DNA of 64,000 bases from Microbacterium salsuginis. Its GTDB lineage: Bacteria > Actinomycetota > Actinomycetes > Actinomycetales > Microbacteriaceae. A program made the position numbers and the translations under genes. The DNA lies in the NCBI RefSeq assembly GCF_012524205.1, contig NZ_JABACI010000005.1:372001-436000 (forward strand), in the 5' to 3' direction. How positions within the stretch are numbered: position 1 is the first letter of the stretch; the number at the start of each line of letters is the position of its first letter. The notes beneath the pieces were generated by a model. The model did not search any database. It was given only the letters and a program-made list of their open reading frames with translations, and was not told the origin of the DNA. Positions 35,185 through 43,051 of the stretch are shown here, in pieces.

Positions 35185-36701
35185 GAGCGCGTCCCTCTCG
35201 CCGTGGTCGCATCCGACCGTCCGGGTCCTTCCAGACGGCCGGGAGCCGTCGGCCGATGGTGGTCGCGCGCGTCGGCGAGGGCATCGAGGAAGGACTGCGA
35301 CCAGCGCGCGACATCGCTGTCGATCACCTTCTTGCGCAGCGCTCGCATGCGGCGGCCCTGCTCGGCCGAGGGCATCTCGATCGCGCGCATGATGGCGTCC
35401 TTCATGCCGTCGATGTCGTGCGGATTGATGCGCACCGCGCTGGGCAGCTCATCGGCGGCACCGGCGAACTCGCTCAGCACCAGCACGCCGCGGTTGTCGA
35501 TGCGGGACGCGACGTACTCCTTGGCCACGAGGTTCATGCCGTCGCGCAGCGCGGTGACCAGCATCACGTCCGCGGCGAGGAACAGGGCCACCATCTCCTC
35601 ACGCGGGTACGCCTGGTGCAGGTAGCGGATCGCGGTGTGGTCCATCGTGTCGTGGTCGCCGTTGATGCGGCCGACCGTCAGCTCGATCTCATCGCGCAGC
35701 TGCATGTACGCCCCGACGCGCTCACGGCTCGGACTCGCCACCTGTACGAGGGTGACGTCCTCGACCGAGAGCTTGCCGTCCTCCAGCAGCTCGCCGAACG
35801 CCTTCATGCGGTGACGGATGCCCTTGGTGTAGTCCAGCCGGTCGACGCCGAGCAGGATCTTCTTCGGGTTGCCCAGGCTCTCGCGGATCTCGACGGCGCG
35901 AGCCTTCACGTCCTCCCGCCGGGCGAGCTCGATGTAGGACGTGGCGTCGATCGAGATGGGGTAGGCCTTCGCCAGCGCGCGGCGACTCGACCCGTCGGGA
36001 TTGGGCACGGTGATGCCCGAGGCCTTGGTCTCGTACCGCAGCTGGCGCCTCACGGCGCGGGCGAAGTTGCCCGCGTCGGCGACGCGCTGGAAGCCGATCA
36101 CGTCCGCGCCGAGCAGTCCCTCGAGCACCTGACGCCGCCACGGCAACTGCGAGTAGAGGCCGTATGCCGGAAAGGGAATGTGGTGGAAATAGCCGATGGT
36201 CAAGTCCGGCCGGGCTTCGCGGAGCATGCGAGGCACGAGCTGGAGCTGGTAGTCCTGCACCCACACCGTCGCGCCGTCCGCCGCGACCGCGGCCGCCGCC
36301 TCGGCGAAGCGGCGGTTGACGCGCACGTACGCGTCCCACCACACCCGGCGATACCGCGGCTCCGAGATCACGTCGTGGTAGAGCGGCCAGAACGTGTCGT
36401 TCGACATGCCCTCGTAGTAGAGCTCGATGTCGTCGGCGCTGAGCGCCACCGGAACCAGGTGCGTCCCCTCGAACTCGAACGGCTCGACGTCGACATCCGG
36501 CTGGCCCGGCCAGCCGACCCACGCGCCGTCGGCGCGCCGCATCACCGGCTCGAGGGCGGTGACCAGGCCACCCGGCGACCGCCTCCATGAGGGCTCGCCG
36601 TCGCCGTCGACGACACGGTCCACGGGCAGTCGATTGGCGACGACGACAAGGTCGGCCTGTCGTCGAGGCGTGGTCTGCGGGGGTGTCGCGCGGGCTGTCA
36701 C
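35181..36701 (-). CDS. otsA: trehalose-6-phosphate synthase
   Basis: Glycosyltransferase family 20 enzyme of 506 residues that joins UDP-glucose (or other NDP-glucose) and glucose 6-phosphate. Recognised segments are VVVANRLPVDRV (about 18-29), GYFHHIPFPAYGLYSQLPW (about 168-186), LGVDRLDYTKGIRHRM (about 290-305), and ALRDGMNLVAKEYVA (about 386-400) for the donor site. GTG 36701 has AGGAG five bases upstream. A -10 box TAGCCT at 36739-36744 (minus strand) probably starts the otsAB transcript. Trehalose is an osmolyte and stress protectant. Confidence 0.96.
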   Translation of the reverse strand: MTARATPPQTTPRRQADLVVVANRLPVDRVVDGDGEPSWRRSPGGLVTALEPVMRRADGAWVGWPGQPDVDVEPFEFEGTHLVPVALSADDIELYYEGMSNDTFWPLYHDVISEPRYRRVWWDAYVRVNRRFAEAAAAVAADGATVWVQDYQLQLVPRMLREARPDLTIGYFHHIPFPAYGLYSQLPWRRQVLEGLLGADVIGFQRVADAGNFARAVRRQLRYETKASGITVPNPDGSSRRALAKAYPISIDATSYIELARREDVKARAVEIRESLGNPKKILLGVDRLDYTKGIRHRMKAFGELLEDGKLSVEDVTLVQVASPSRERVGAYMQLRDEIELTVGRINGDHDTMDHTAIRYLHQAYPREEMVALFLAADVMLVTALRDGMNLVAKEYVASRIDNRGVLVLSEFAGAADELPSAVRINPHDIDGMKDAIMRAIEMPSAEQGRRMRALRKKVIDSDVARWSQSFLDALADARDHHRPTAPGRLEGPGRSDATTARGTRS

Positions 36702-36738
36702 ACGGGCTCCTGACGGTGCGGGGGACGAGGCAAACCCC

Positions 36739-36744
36739 AGGCTA
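36739..36744 (-). promoter_or_regulatory. -10 box for otsA
   Basis: TAGCCT on the minus strand, about 37 bases before the otsA GTG. It fits the TANNNT pattern and leaves room for the AGGAG ribosome binding site. Confidence 0.4.
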
Positions 36745-36766
36745 GCGCGCCCTGAGAATCGGCCGT

Positions 36767-36804
36767 GGCCCCTTGACGTGGCAGACGCCGGATGTCAAGG
36801 GGCC
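36767..36804. promoter_or_regulatory. 11-bp perfect inverted repeat between otsA and 36838 gene
   Basis: GGCCCCTTGAC (36767-36777) and GTCAAGGGGCC (36794-36804) are perfect inverted copies 16 bases apart. They lie upstream of both divergent promoters, which suggests a binding site for a dimeric regulator or paired sites for two dimers. As a hairpin it would have a large loop and no neighbouring gene end, so a terminator is unlikely. Confidence 0.6.
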
Positions 36805-36825
36805 ATGACTGCGCGCCGCGCGCGC

Positions 36826-36831
36826 TAGCGT
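36826..36831 (+). promoter_or_regulatory. -10 box of leaderless promoter
   Basis: TAGCGT is six bases before ATG 36838, suggesting that transcription starts at the start codon. Confidence 0.5.
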
Positions 36832-36837
36832 GAACGT

Positions 36838-37092
36838 ATGCGCAAGTACCTCTTCGGAACGGGGATCATCGCGGCCTTCACCGGAGGCATGACGCTGCTG
36901 CGCGGTCTCCGCGAGAACGAGCCCTTCACATGGCGGACCGCCCTCGCATGGCTCAGCTGGGGCATCTCGCTCGCCCTGGCCGTCGGTGCGATCGTCGATG
37001 TGCGGCGGGCTTCGCGTGGCGAGCTCATCGCCAACGACTCCCCCGTCCACGGTCGCGAGAAGAAGCTGGTCAAGCGCCGCATCGAGGGCTGA
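36838..37092 (+). CDS. small two-helix membrane protein
   Basis: Protein of 84 residues with two hydrophobic segments (about 5-20 and 37-55) and a basic C-terminal tail (EKKLVKRRIEG). I recognise no family. It starts at ATG 36838 behind a leaderless -10 box and diverges from otsA with a shared inverted repeat, so it may be co-regulated with trehalose synthesis. It converges on the thiolase gene; two copies of CTCACCGTGT occur just after its stop. Confidence 0.75.
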   Translation: MRKYLFGTGIIAAFTGGMTLLRGLRENEPFTWRTALAWLSWGISLALAVGAIVDVRRASRGELIANDSPVHGREKKLVKRRIEG

Positions 37093-37112
37093 GTCTCACC
37101 GTGTACTGATTC

Positions 37113-38294
37113 TCACCGTGTGAGGATCAGGGCGTCTCCCTGACCGCCGCCGCCGCACAGGGCGACCGCTGCGGTGCCTCCGCCGCGACGAACGAGCTCG
37201 TGCACCGCGTGGACGACGAGGCGATTGCCTGACGCTCCGATCGGATGCCCGATCGCGATTCCCCCGCCGTGCGGATTGACGACGTCATCGGCGAGACCGA
37301 GTTCGGTCTGCGATCGAGCCACGACGGCGCCGAACGCCTCGTTGATCTCGACGAGATCGAGGTCGGAGACGGCGATCCCCTGCTTCGCGCACGCCTTCTC
37401 GATCGCGCGCGCCGGCTGCGAGTGCAGTGAGTTGTCGGGTCCGGCGACCTGTCCCGAGGCGCCGAGGGCGGCGAGCACCGGCCAGCCGTTCGCGTCCGCG
37501 TGCGCGCGGGTGGTGAGCACGACCGCCGACGCACCGTCGGAGATCTGCGACGAGTTGCCGGCCGTGATCGAGCCGCCTTCGGCGAAGGCCGGCCGCAGCC
37601 CGGCGAGCGTCTCGACGGTGGTCTCTGGCCTGATCCCCTCGTCCTTCGTCACGACGACGGGCTCCCCCTTGCGCTGCGGGATCTGCACCGGCACGACCTC
37701 GGCGTCGAACAGGCCCGCCGCCTGCGCCGCGGCGGCGCGCTGATGCGACCGTACCGCGACGGCATCCTGCATCTCGCGTGTGACCTCGAGCCGCCCGTTG
37801 TGGCGCTCGGTCGACGCACCCATGCTCTCGCGGTCGTATGCGTCGGTGAGCCCGTCGAACGCCATGTGGTCGAGCACCTCGACCGAGCCGTACGTCCAGC
37901 CGTCGCGCGAGCCCATGAGCAGGTGCGGCGCCCGGGTCATCGACTCCATGCCGGCGGCCACCACGACGGTCGCGTCGCCGACGGCGATCATGCGGGCGCC
38001 GTCGATGATGGCGGTGAGACCCGACAGGCAGACCTTGTTGACCGAGCCCGAGTGCACCTCCCACGGGATGCCGGCGCCGACGGCTGCCTGACGCGCGGGG
38101 TTCTGCCCGGCACCCGCGGCGAGCACCTGGCCGACGAGCACGGTGTCGACGGCATCTGCCGGGATCCCGCCGCGCTCCAGCGCGCCGCGGATGGCGGCGC
38201 TGCCCAGCTGCACCGCAGTGAGCGGTGCGAGCTGGCCCTTCAGTCGCCCCTGCGGGGTGCGCGCGGCGGCGACGATGACGATGTCCTGGTTCAT
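37113..38294 (-). CDS. acetyl-CoA C-acetyltransferase (thiolase)
   Basis: Thiolase of 393 residues that cleaves acetoacetyl-CoA with CoA to two acetyl-CoA, or the reverse. The nucleophile is Cys89 in GSVNKVCLSGLTAI. The second catalytic set is His in PHGGGIAIGHPIGASG (about 336-351) and Cys in VALCGGGGQGDA (about 377-388). It overlaps the CoA-transferase B subunit by four bases (ATGA) and is the last gene of a three-gene operon that would take acetoacetate to acetyl-CoA. Confidence 0.95.
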   Translation of the reverse strand: MNQDIVIVAAARTPQGRLKGQLAPLTAVQLGSAAIRGALERGGIPADAVDTVLVGQVLAAGAGQNPARQAAVGAGIPWEVHSGSVNKVCLSGLTAIIDGARMIAVGDATVVVAAGMESMTRAPHLLMGSRDGWTYGSVEVLDHMAFDGLTDAYDRESMGASTERHNGRLEVTREMQDAVAVRSHQRAAAAQAAGLFDAEVVPVQIPQRKGEPVVVTKDEGIRPETTVETLAGLRPAFAEGGSITAGNSSQISDGASAVVLTTRAHADANGWPVLAALGASGQVAGPDNSLHSQPARAIEKACAKQGIAVSDLDLVEINEAFGAVVARSQTELGLADDVVNPHGGGIAIGHPIGASGNRLVVHAVHELVRRGGGTAAVALCGGGGQGDALILTR

Positions 38295-38944
38295 GCTTCC
38301 ACCTTCAGCTCTTCGGCGACGGCGAGGTCGGGCTCGGTCGCGGCGATCACGTCAGCCACCGTGACGCCGGGCGCCACCTCCACCAGCACCAGCCCCCGCT
38401 CGGTCACGTCGATCACGGCGAGATCCGTGATGATGCGGTCCACCACCCCGCGCCCGGTGAGCGGCAGAGAGCACTCGTCGACGATCTTCGGGCTGCCGTC
38501 CTTGGCGACATGCTCCATGAGCACGATCACCTTCGCCGCTCCGTGGACGAGATCCATCGCGCCGCCCGGTCCCTTCACCATCTTGCCGGGGATCATCCAG
38601 TTGGCGAGGTCGCCGGTGGCAGACACCTGCATCGCACCGAGGATGGCAGCGTCGATCTTGCCGCCGCGGATCATCCCGAAGCTGGTCGCCGAGTCGAAGA
38701 ACGCCGCGCCGGGGAGAGTCGTGACCGTCTCTTTGCCGGCGTTGATGAGGTCTGGATCGACGTGCTCCTCGGTCGGATAGGGGCCGACGCCGAGGATCCC
38801 GTTCTCGGACTGGAGCACGACTGTCACGCCCTCGGGCACGTGGTTGGGCACGAGCGTGGGCAGCCCGATCCCGAGGTTCACATACGCGCCGTCATCCAGT
38901 TCCTGTGCGGCGCGGGCGGCCATCTGGGTGCGGGTGAGCGCCAT
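38291..38944 (-). CDS. scoB: 3-oxoacid CoA-transferase subunit B
   Basis: Beta subunit of a class I CoA-transferase, 217 residues. The catalytic glutamate, which forms the enzyme-CoA thioester, is Glu47 in SENGILG. The oxyanion-loop glycines (GGKIDAAILGAMQ, about 109-121) are present. It probably transfers CoA from succinyl-CoA to acetoacetate; 3-oxoadipate is an alternative substrate in this family, but no oxoadipate genes are nearby. ATG 38944 follows the A-subunit stop by one base. Confidence 0.93.
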   Translation of the reverse strand: MALTRTQMAARAAQELDDGAYVNLGIGLPTLVPNHVPEGVTVVLQSENGILGVGPYPTEEHVDPDLINAGKETVTTLPGAAFFDSATSFGMIRGGKIDAAILGAMQVSATGDLANWMIPGKMVKGPGGAMDLVHGAAKVIVLMEHVAKDGSPKIVDECSLPLTGRGVVDRIITDLAVIDVTERGLVLVEVAPGVTVADVIAATEPDLAVAEELKVEA

Positions 38945-38945
38945 C

Positions 38946-39746
38946 TCAGGCTCCTTCCGGCATCTCGCGCGCGGCCGCCTGGGCGACCGAGACCGTGCGA
39001 CGTTCGATGCGCTTCTCGATGTCGGTTCCGACCTCCACGATGCGGTGCACGTAGATGCCGGGAAGATGGATGCTGTCGGGGTCGAGTTCGCCGGGTTCGA
39101 CCAGCTCCTCGACCTGCGCGATGCACACCCGCCCCGCCATGGCGGCCAGCGGGTTGAAGTTGCGCGCGGACTTGTTGAAGACGAGGTTGCCGTGGCGGTC
39201 TCCACGCAGGGCATGGACGAGCGCGAAGTCCGTGACGATCGCCTCTTCCAGGACGAACTCGCGGGGCGCGCCTGCGAACTCGAACGTGCGGACGTCCTTC
39301 ACCGGCGATGCGACGGCGATGCCACCCTGCCCGTCGTAGCGGCGCGGCAGACCGCCCTCCGCGACCTGGGTGCCGACACCGGTCTGCGTGTAGAAGGCGG
39401 CGATCCCCGAGCCGCCGGCGCGGAGCTTCTCGGCGAGCGTGCCCTGTGGCGTCAGCTCGAGCTCGAGTTCGCCCGAGAGGAACTGCCGCTCGAACTCCTT
39501 GTTCTCGCCGACGTACGACGACGTCATCTTGCGGATGCGCTTGGCGTTCAGGAGGATCCCGAGACCCCAGTCGTCGACGCCGCAGTTGTTGCTGACAATG
39601 CTCAGGTCTGTCGTCCCTTGCGCCAACAGGGCCTCGATGAGCGCGATGGGGTTGCCCGAGAGTCCGAACCCTCCCACGGCCAGAGAGGCGCCGTCGGGGA
39701 TGTCGGCGACGGCTTCGACCGCCGAGCCCCACGTCTTGTCGATCAT
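38946..39746 (-). CDS. scoA: 3-oxoacid CoA-transferase subunit A
   Basis: Alpha subunit of the CoA-transferase, 266 residues, with the glycine loop LAVGGFGLSGNPIALIEAL (about 21-39) that binds CoA. It forms a heterotetramer with ScoB. Start at ATG 39746 has a GAAGGAG site. It is first in the scoA-scoB-thiolase operon and diverges from the IclR gene at 39851, its likely regulator. With the 3-hydroxybutyrate dehydrogenase operon at 41.6 kb it forms a pathway to acetyl-CoA. Confidence 0.93.
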   Translation of the reverse strand: MIDKTWGSAVEAVADIPDGASLAVGGFGLSGNPIALIEALLAQGTTDLSIVSNNCGVDDWGLGILLNAKRIRKMTSSYVGENKEFERQFLSGELELELTPQGTLAEKLRAGGSGIAAFYTQTGVGTQVAEGGLPRRYDGQGGIAVASPVKDVRTFEFAGAPREFVLEEAIVTDFALVHALRGDRHGNLVFNKSARNFNPLAAMAGRVCIAQVEELVEPGELDPDSIHLPGIYVHRIVEVGTDIEKRIERRTVSVAQAAAREMPEGA

Positions 39747-39837
39747 CCTGCTCCTTCGCTCGTGATGTCTTCGACCATCCTGCGAGCATCGGGGCCTGCT
39801 GTCACGGCGCGGCTTGCCATGTGGAGAGACGAGGGCG

Positions 39838-39843
39838 TAGCGT
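39838..39843 (+). promoter_or_regulatory. -10 box of leaderless promoter for IclR
   Basis: TAGCGT is seven bases before GTG 39851, the basis for choosing that start. Confidence 0.5.
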
Positions 39844-39850
39844 CCATATC

Positions 39851-40639
39851 GTGGACAACGTCGCCAAGCGGAGCATTCCCGGAGCTCAGTCCGTGGCCCG
39901 GGCCGCCCAGTTGCTGCGACTGGTCACGTCCGCCGGCGACGAAGGGATGTCGGTCGCCGACCTGGCCCGGCGGGCCGGCCTCACGCGCCCGACGGCTCAC
40001 CGGCTCCTCACCGCGCTGCGTCACGAGGGTCTCGTCGACCAGGACGACAAGAGCGGGCGATGGATGCCGGGCCCCGAGCTCTTCCTGATGGGCACGGTGG
40101 CGGCATCCCGCTACGACATCACCGCGATCGCACGAGACATCGTGAGGTCGCTCGCCGTGCGGACCGAGGAGAGCGCGTTCCTCTCGGTGCGGCGTGGCGA
40201 CGAGACAGTGTGCCTCCTGCGCGAAGAGGGCAGCTTTCCGATCCGCTCGTTCGTCCTGTCGGAGGGCGTGCGGTTCCCCCTCGGCGTCGCCTCCGCGGGC
40301 CTGGCGATCTTGGCCTTCCTACCACCTCACGATGTGGACGCGTACTTCGCGCGGCACCCGGAGCTCGCCACCGAGTGGGGCGCTCCGCACGGTGAGCAGC
40401 GGCTTCGGGCCCGCCTGCGCGACACGCACGAACGCGGTTATGCCGTCAACCCCGGGCTCATCGTCGAGGGCTCGTTCGGGGTGGGCGCAGCGGTGTTCAC
40501 GAAGGAGGGGCATCCGCAGTGGGCGCTGAGCCTCACCGGCGTGGAGTTCCGCTTCGGACCCGACCGTCTGCCAGAACTGGGCCGCACGCTCCTCGCGCAC
40601 GCGCACCAGCTCACCACCCGGATCGCCGCCGGTCGCTGA
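39851..40639 (+). CDS. IclR-family transcriptional regulator
   Basis: IclR-type regulator of 262 residues. The winged helix-turn-helix is at about 12-70 (SVADLARRAGLTRPTAHRLL), and the ligand-binding GAF-like domain at about 85-255 includes REEGSFPIRSFVLSEGVRF. GTG 39851 with its leaderless -10 is preferred over GTG 39821. It lies between the divergent scoAB-thiolase operon and the convergent hydrolase, so it probably controls the CoA-transferase operon in response to an organic acid. Confidence 0.9.
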   Translation: MDNVAKRSIPGAQSVARAAQLLRLVTSAGDEGMSVADLARRAGLTRPTAHRLLTALRHEGLVDQDDKSGRWMPGPELFLMGTVAASRYDITAIARDIVRSLAVRTEESAFLSVRRGDETVCLLREEGSFPIRSFVLSEGVRFPLGVASAGLAILAFLPPHDVDAYFARHPELATEWGAPHGEQRLRARLRDTHERGYAVNPGLIVEGSFGVGAAVFTKEGHPQWALSLTGVEFRFGPDRLPELGRTLLAHAHQLTTRIAAGR

Positions 40640-40659
40640 CGCGGCGGCCTCCGAACCTC

Positions 40660-41613
40660 TCAGGCTCGCGCGAGCTCTTCGCGCACGACCGCAGCCACGA
40701 TGTCCGCCCCGGCCGGCGACATCACGATCGTGTAGTGGTTGAGTCCCTCGAGCCTCTCGTGCGCGATCTCGGGATGAGCGGCGAGCACGCGGGCCAGGTG
40801 CTCGGGCGCGTAGAGTCCGGGCGGCTCGTCCTGCAGTCCGCGGGGCGCAGTCACCATGCGAACGGGATGCTGCAGCCCAGCCAGCGCCGCCGGCAGCGCG
40901 CCGCCGGTGTTCATGTCGCGCGTGTCGTCGGCGGTGGTGTCGTAGCTCGTCGCCGGGCGCAGCGCCCCGTGCCCGTCGTCCACGAGGTCGTACGCCAGGT
41001 ACTGCTCGAGCTCGGGCGTCCAATCGGCGCGGAAGGCGGGATGCCGCCGCCAGAACTCGATGTACTCCCCCGGGTCGGCGAATCGCATCGACAGCCGCGC
41101 GGCGGTCGGACCCAGGATCCCCGCGACCAGCTCGTCGGTGCTCAGCCCGGCCGGCACGTCGAGCGGGAGTCCGCCGTCCACGAGCACGAGCCGTGAGACG
41201 CGTTCCGGATACCGATGTGCGAGCACGACGGCCACGAACGCGCCCATCGAGTGCCCGACCACGACCGCGCGCTCGATGCCGAGGGCGTCCAGCGCCGCAG
41301 CGAGGTCGGCGGCGTGCGCCGACATGCCCGCAGGGCCTTCCAGGGTGTTGCTGGCACCACGCCCGCGCAGGTCCGGCGCTATCGCGCGAACCCCGGGCAG
41401 TCCGTCCACGACGAACGGCCACGCGAGATGCGACGATGTGACCCCGTGGATGAGGAGCACGTCCGGTGCGTCCGCCACCGCAGGATCCGGGTCCCAGATG
41501 CCGACGCGCAAGGCGCCCCCTGACACCGGGATATCCGCGGTCCGGTAGCTGTGACCCGCTCGTGCCAGGTCCGTCGTCGACGGTTCGGCGCCCGGCATCC
41601 GTCTGCCGCTCAT
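40660..41613 (-). CDS. alpha/beta hydrolase (esterase-like)
   Basis: Alpha/beta-fold hydrolase of 317 residues. The nucleophile Ser122 is in VVGHSMGAF, the oxyanion-hole motif is LLIHGVTSSHLAW (about 53-65), and the catalytic His is in GLNHYTIVMSP (about 285-295). It overlaps the dehydrogenase gene (ATGA) and is the last gene of a nine-gene operon, so it may release hydroxybutyrate from an ester or oligomer before oxidation. The substrate is inferred from context only. A longer in-frame reading upstream runs through the dehydrogenase gene and is rejected. Confidence 0.88.
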   Translation of the reverse strand: MSGRRMPGAEPSTTDLARAGHSYRTADIPVSGGALRVGIWDPDPAVADAPDVLLIHGVTSSHLAWPFVVDGLPGVRAIAPDLRGRGASNTLEGPAGMSAHAADLAAALDALGIERAVVVGHSMGAFVAVVLAHRYPERVSRLVLVDGGLPLDVPAGLSTDELVAGILGPTAARLSMRFADPGEYIEFWRRHPAFRADWTPELEQYLAYDLVDDGHGALRPATSYDTTADDTRDMNTGGALPAALAGLQHPVRMVTAPRGLQDEPPGLYAPEHLARVLAAHPEIAHERLEGLNHYTIVMSPAGADIVAAVVREELARA

Positions 41614-42362
41614 CGTGCTGTCCACCCGCCGTCCATCGTGTACGAGGCGCCGGTGACCATGCCCGCCTTGTCGGACGCGAGCCATCCGGCGAGCGACGCG
41701 ACCTCGTCCGCCTCGACGAGCCGCTTGATCGCGGTCTCGGTGAGCATGATCTTCTCCACGACCTCGGCCTCGGGGATGCCGTGCACCTTCGCCTGGTCGG
41801 CGATCTGCTTCTCGACCAGCGGCGTGCGCACGTAGGCCGGGTTGATGCAGTTGCTCGTGACGCCGTGCGGCGCGCCTTCGAGCGCGGTCACCTTCGACAG
41901 GCCCTCCAGGCCATGCTTGGCCGACACGTACGCGGACTTGAAAGCGCTCGCGCGCAGCCCGTGGGCGCTCGAGATGTTGATGATGCGCCCCCAGCCGCGC
42001 TCGTACATCGACGGCAGCGCCGCCCGGATGAGCAGGAACGGCGACTCGAGCATCAGGCGCAGCAGCAGCCGGAAGGCCTCGGGATCGAAGTCGGGGATCG
42101 GACTCACACGCTGGATGCCCGCGTTGTTCACGAGGATGTCGACGTCGAGCACGAGCTCGTCGAGGGCCGCCGTGTCGGAGAGGTCGACGACCCACGACTC
42201 CCCGCCGACCTCGGCGGCAGCATCCGTCGCCGCCTGCGCGTTCAGGTCCGCGATGATCACGTGTGCGCCGCGCGCCGCGAACTCGTGCGCGCACGCCAGC
42301 CCGATCCCGCTGGCACCGCCCGTGACGAGGGCCCGCCTGCCGGCCAGGTCGTTGTCGGTCAT
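41610..42362 (-). CDS. bdhA: 3-hydroxybutyrate dehydrogenase
   Basis: Short-chain dehydrogenase of 250 residues that oxidises (R)-3-hydroxybutyrate to acetoacetate with NAD. The cofactor motif is TGGASGIG (14-21) and NNAG is at 79-82. The active site is Ser131/132 with Tyr145 and Lys149 (YVSAKHG). The segment TPLVEKQIADQAKVHGI and the NISSAHGLRAS loop are typical of this enzyme rather than of generic family members. It overlaps the TetR gene upstream and the hydrolase downstream (both ATGA). Confidence 0.93.
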   Translation of the reverse strand: MTDNDLAGRRALVTGGASGIGLACAHEFAARGAHVIIADLNAQAATDAAAEVGGESWVVDLSDTAALDELVLDVDILVNNAGIQRVSPIPDFDPEAFRLLLRLMLESPFLLIRAALPSMYERGWGRIINISSAHGLRASAFKSAYVSAKHGLEGLSKVTALEGAPHGVTSNCINPAYVRTPLVEKQIADQAKVHGIPEAEVVEKIMLTETAIKRLVEADEVASLAGWLASDKAGMVTGASYTMDGGWTAR

Positions 42363-43051
42363 GCCTGCTCCTCCCCGTGCGTCGCGCCGGGCCGTGGCGC
42401 GAGCGCGTTGTCGATGAACCGGGTCATGCCCGCGAAGACGACCGGATCCAGCTGCGACGGCGGCCGGCCGTCGGCATCCCGCTCCCACAGCAGGAAGCGC
42501 ATGCCGATCAGCTCACCCATGCCCATGAGCGCCCATGCCGTGGTCTGGGGATCGAGCGCACGGTCCACGTCACCCGCCGCCTGCGCGGCACGCAGCCCCG
42601 CCTCGTAGCCCTCGACGATGCGCGTGTAGTGCAGGCGCAGCACCTCGGGAGAGACGAACTCAGCCTCCCGCACGACGCGGTACAGTGCGGGGTGCTCGGC
42701 CGTGAAGCGGAAGAACCCCGCGAACCCGGCGCGCTCGGCCTCCAGGCGCGACGACGCACCCTCCATGGACTCCGACATCGAGTGGCGCACACGCCGGTTC
42801 AGATCGAGCACGAGCGCCTCGAAGATCGCCTGCTTGCTGTCGAAGTAGAGATAGAACGTGCCCAGGCCGATTCCGGCGCGTTCGGTGATCTTGACGATGG
42901 ATGCCTCGTGGTAGCCCTGTTCGGCGAACACGAGCTCCGCCGCCTCGAGAAGGCGCCGTCGCGTGGCTTCGCCGCGTTTGGTCAGCGGACGGCCCGTCGC
43001 GGATGAGACGGGGCCCTGCGCGTCGTCGACGAGTTCGCCGGAAAGGCTCAT
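42359..43051 (-). CDS. TetR-family regulator within the liv-bdh operon
   Basis: TetR-family regulator of 230 residues with a 20-residue leader before the helix-turn-helix (about 38-75, IVKITERAGIGLGTFYLYFD). It is translated between the acyl-CoA ligase and the dehydrogenase, overlapping both by four bases, which points to feedback control of its own operon. The 24-bp palindrome at the operon promoter (49461-49484) is its best candidate site. The likely ligand is an acyl-CoA or hydroxy acid; this is inference. Confidence 0.9.
   Translation of the reverse strand: MSLSGELVDDAQGPVSSATGRPLTKRGEATRRRLLEAAELVFAEQGYHEASIVKITERAGIGLGTFYLYFDSKQAIFEALVLDLNRRVRHSMSESMEGASSRLEAERAGFAGFFRFTAEHPALYRVVREAEFVSPEVLRLHYTRIVEGYEAGLRAAQAAGDVDRALDPQTTAWALMGMGELIGMRFLLWERDADGRPPSQLDPVVFAGMTRFIDNALAPRPGATHGEEQA

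Noticed and set aside
35043..36590. 515-codon plus-strand open frame opposite otsA
   Set aside because: It has no recognisable domain, while otsA on the other strand has all catalytic motifs.
39821..39850. Upstream GTG start for the IclR gene
   Set aside because: It would place the -10 box TAGCGT inside the coding sequence and adds residues not expected before the helix-turn-helix.
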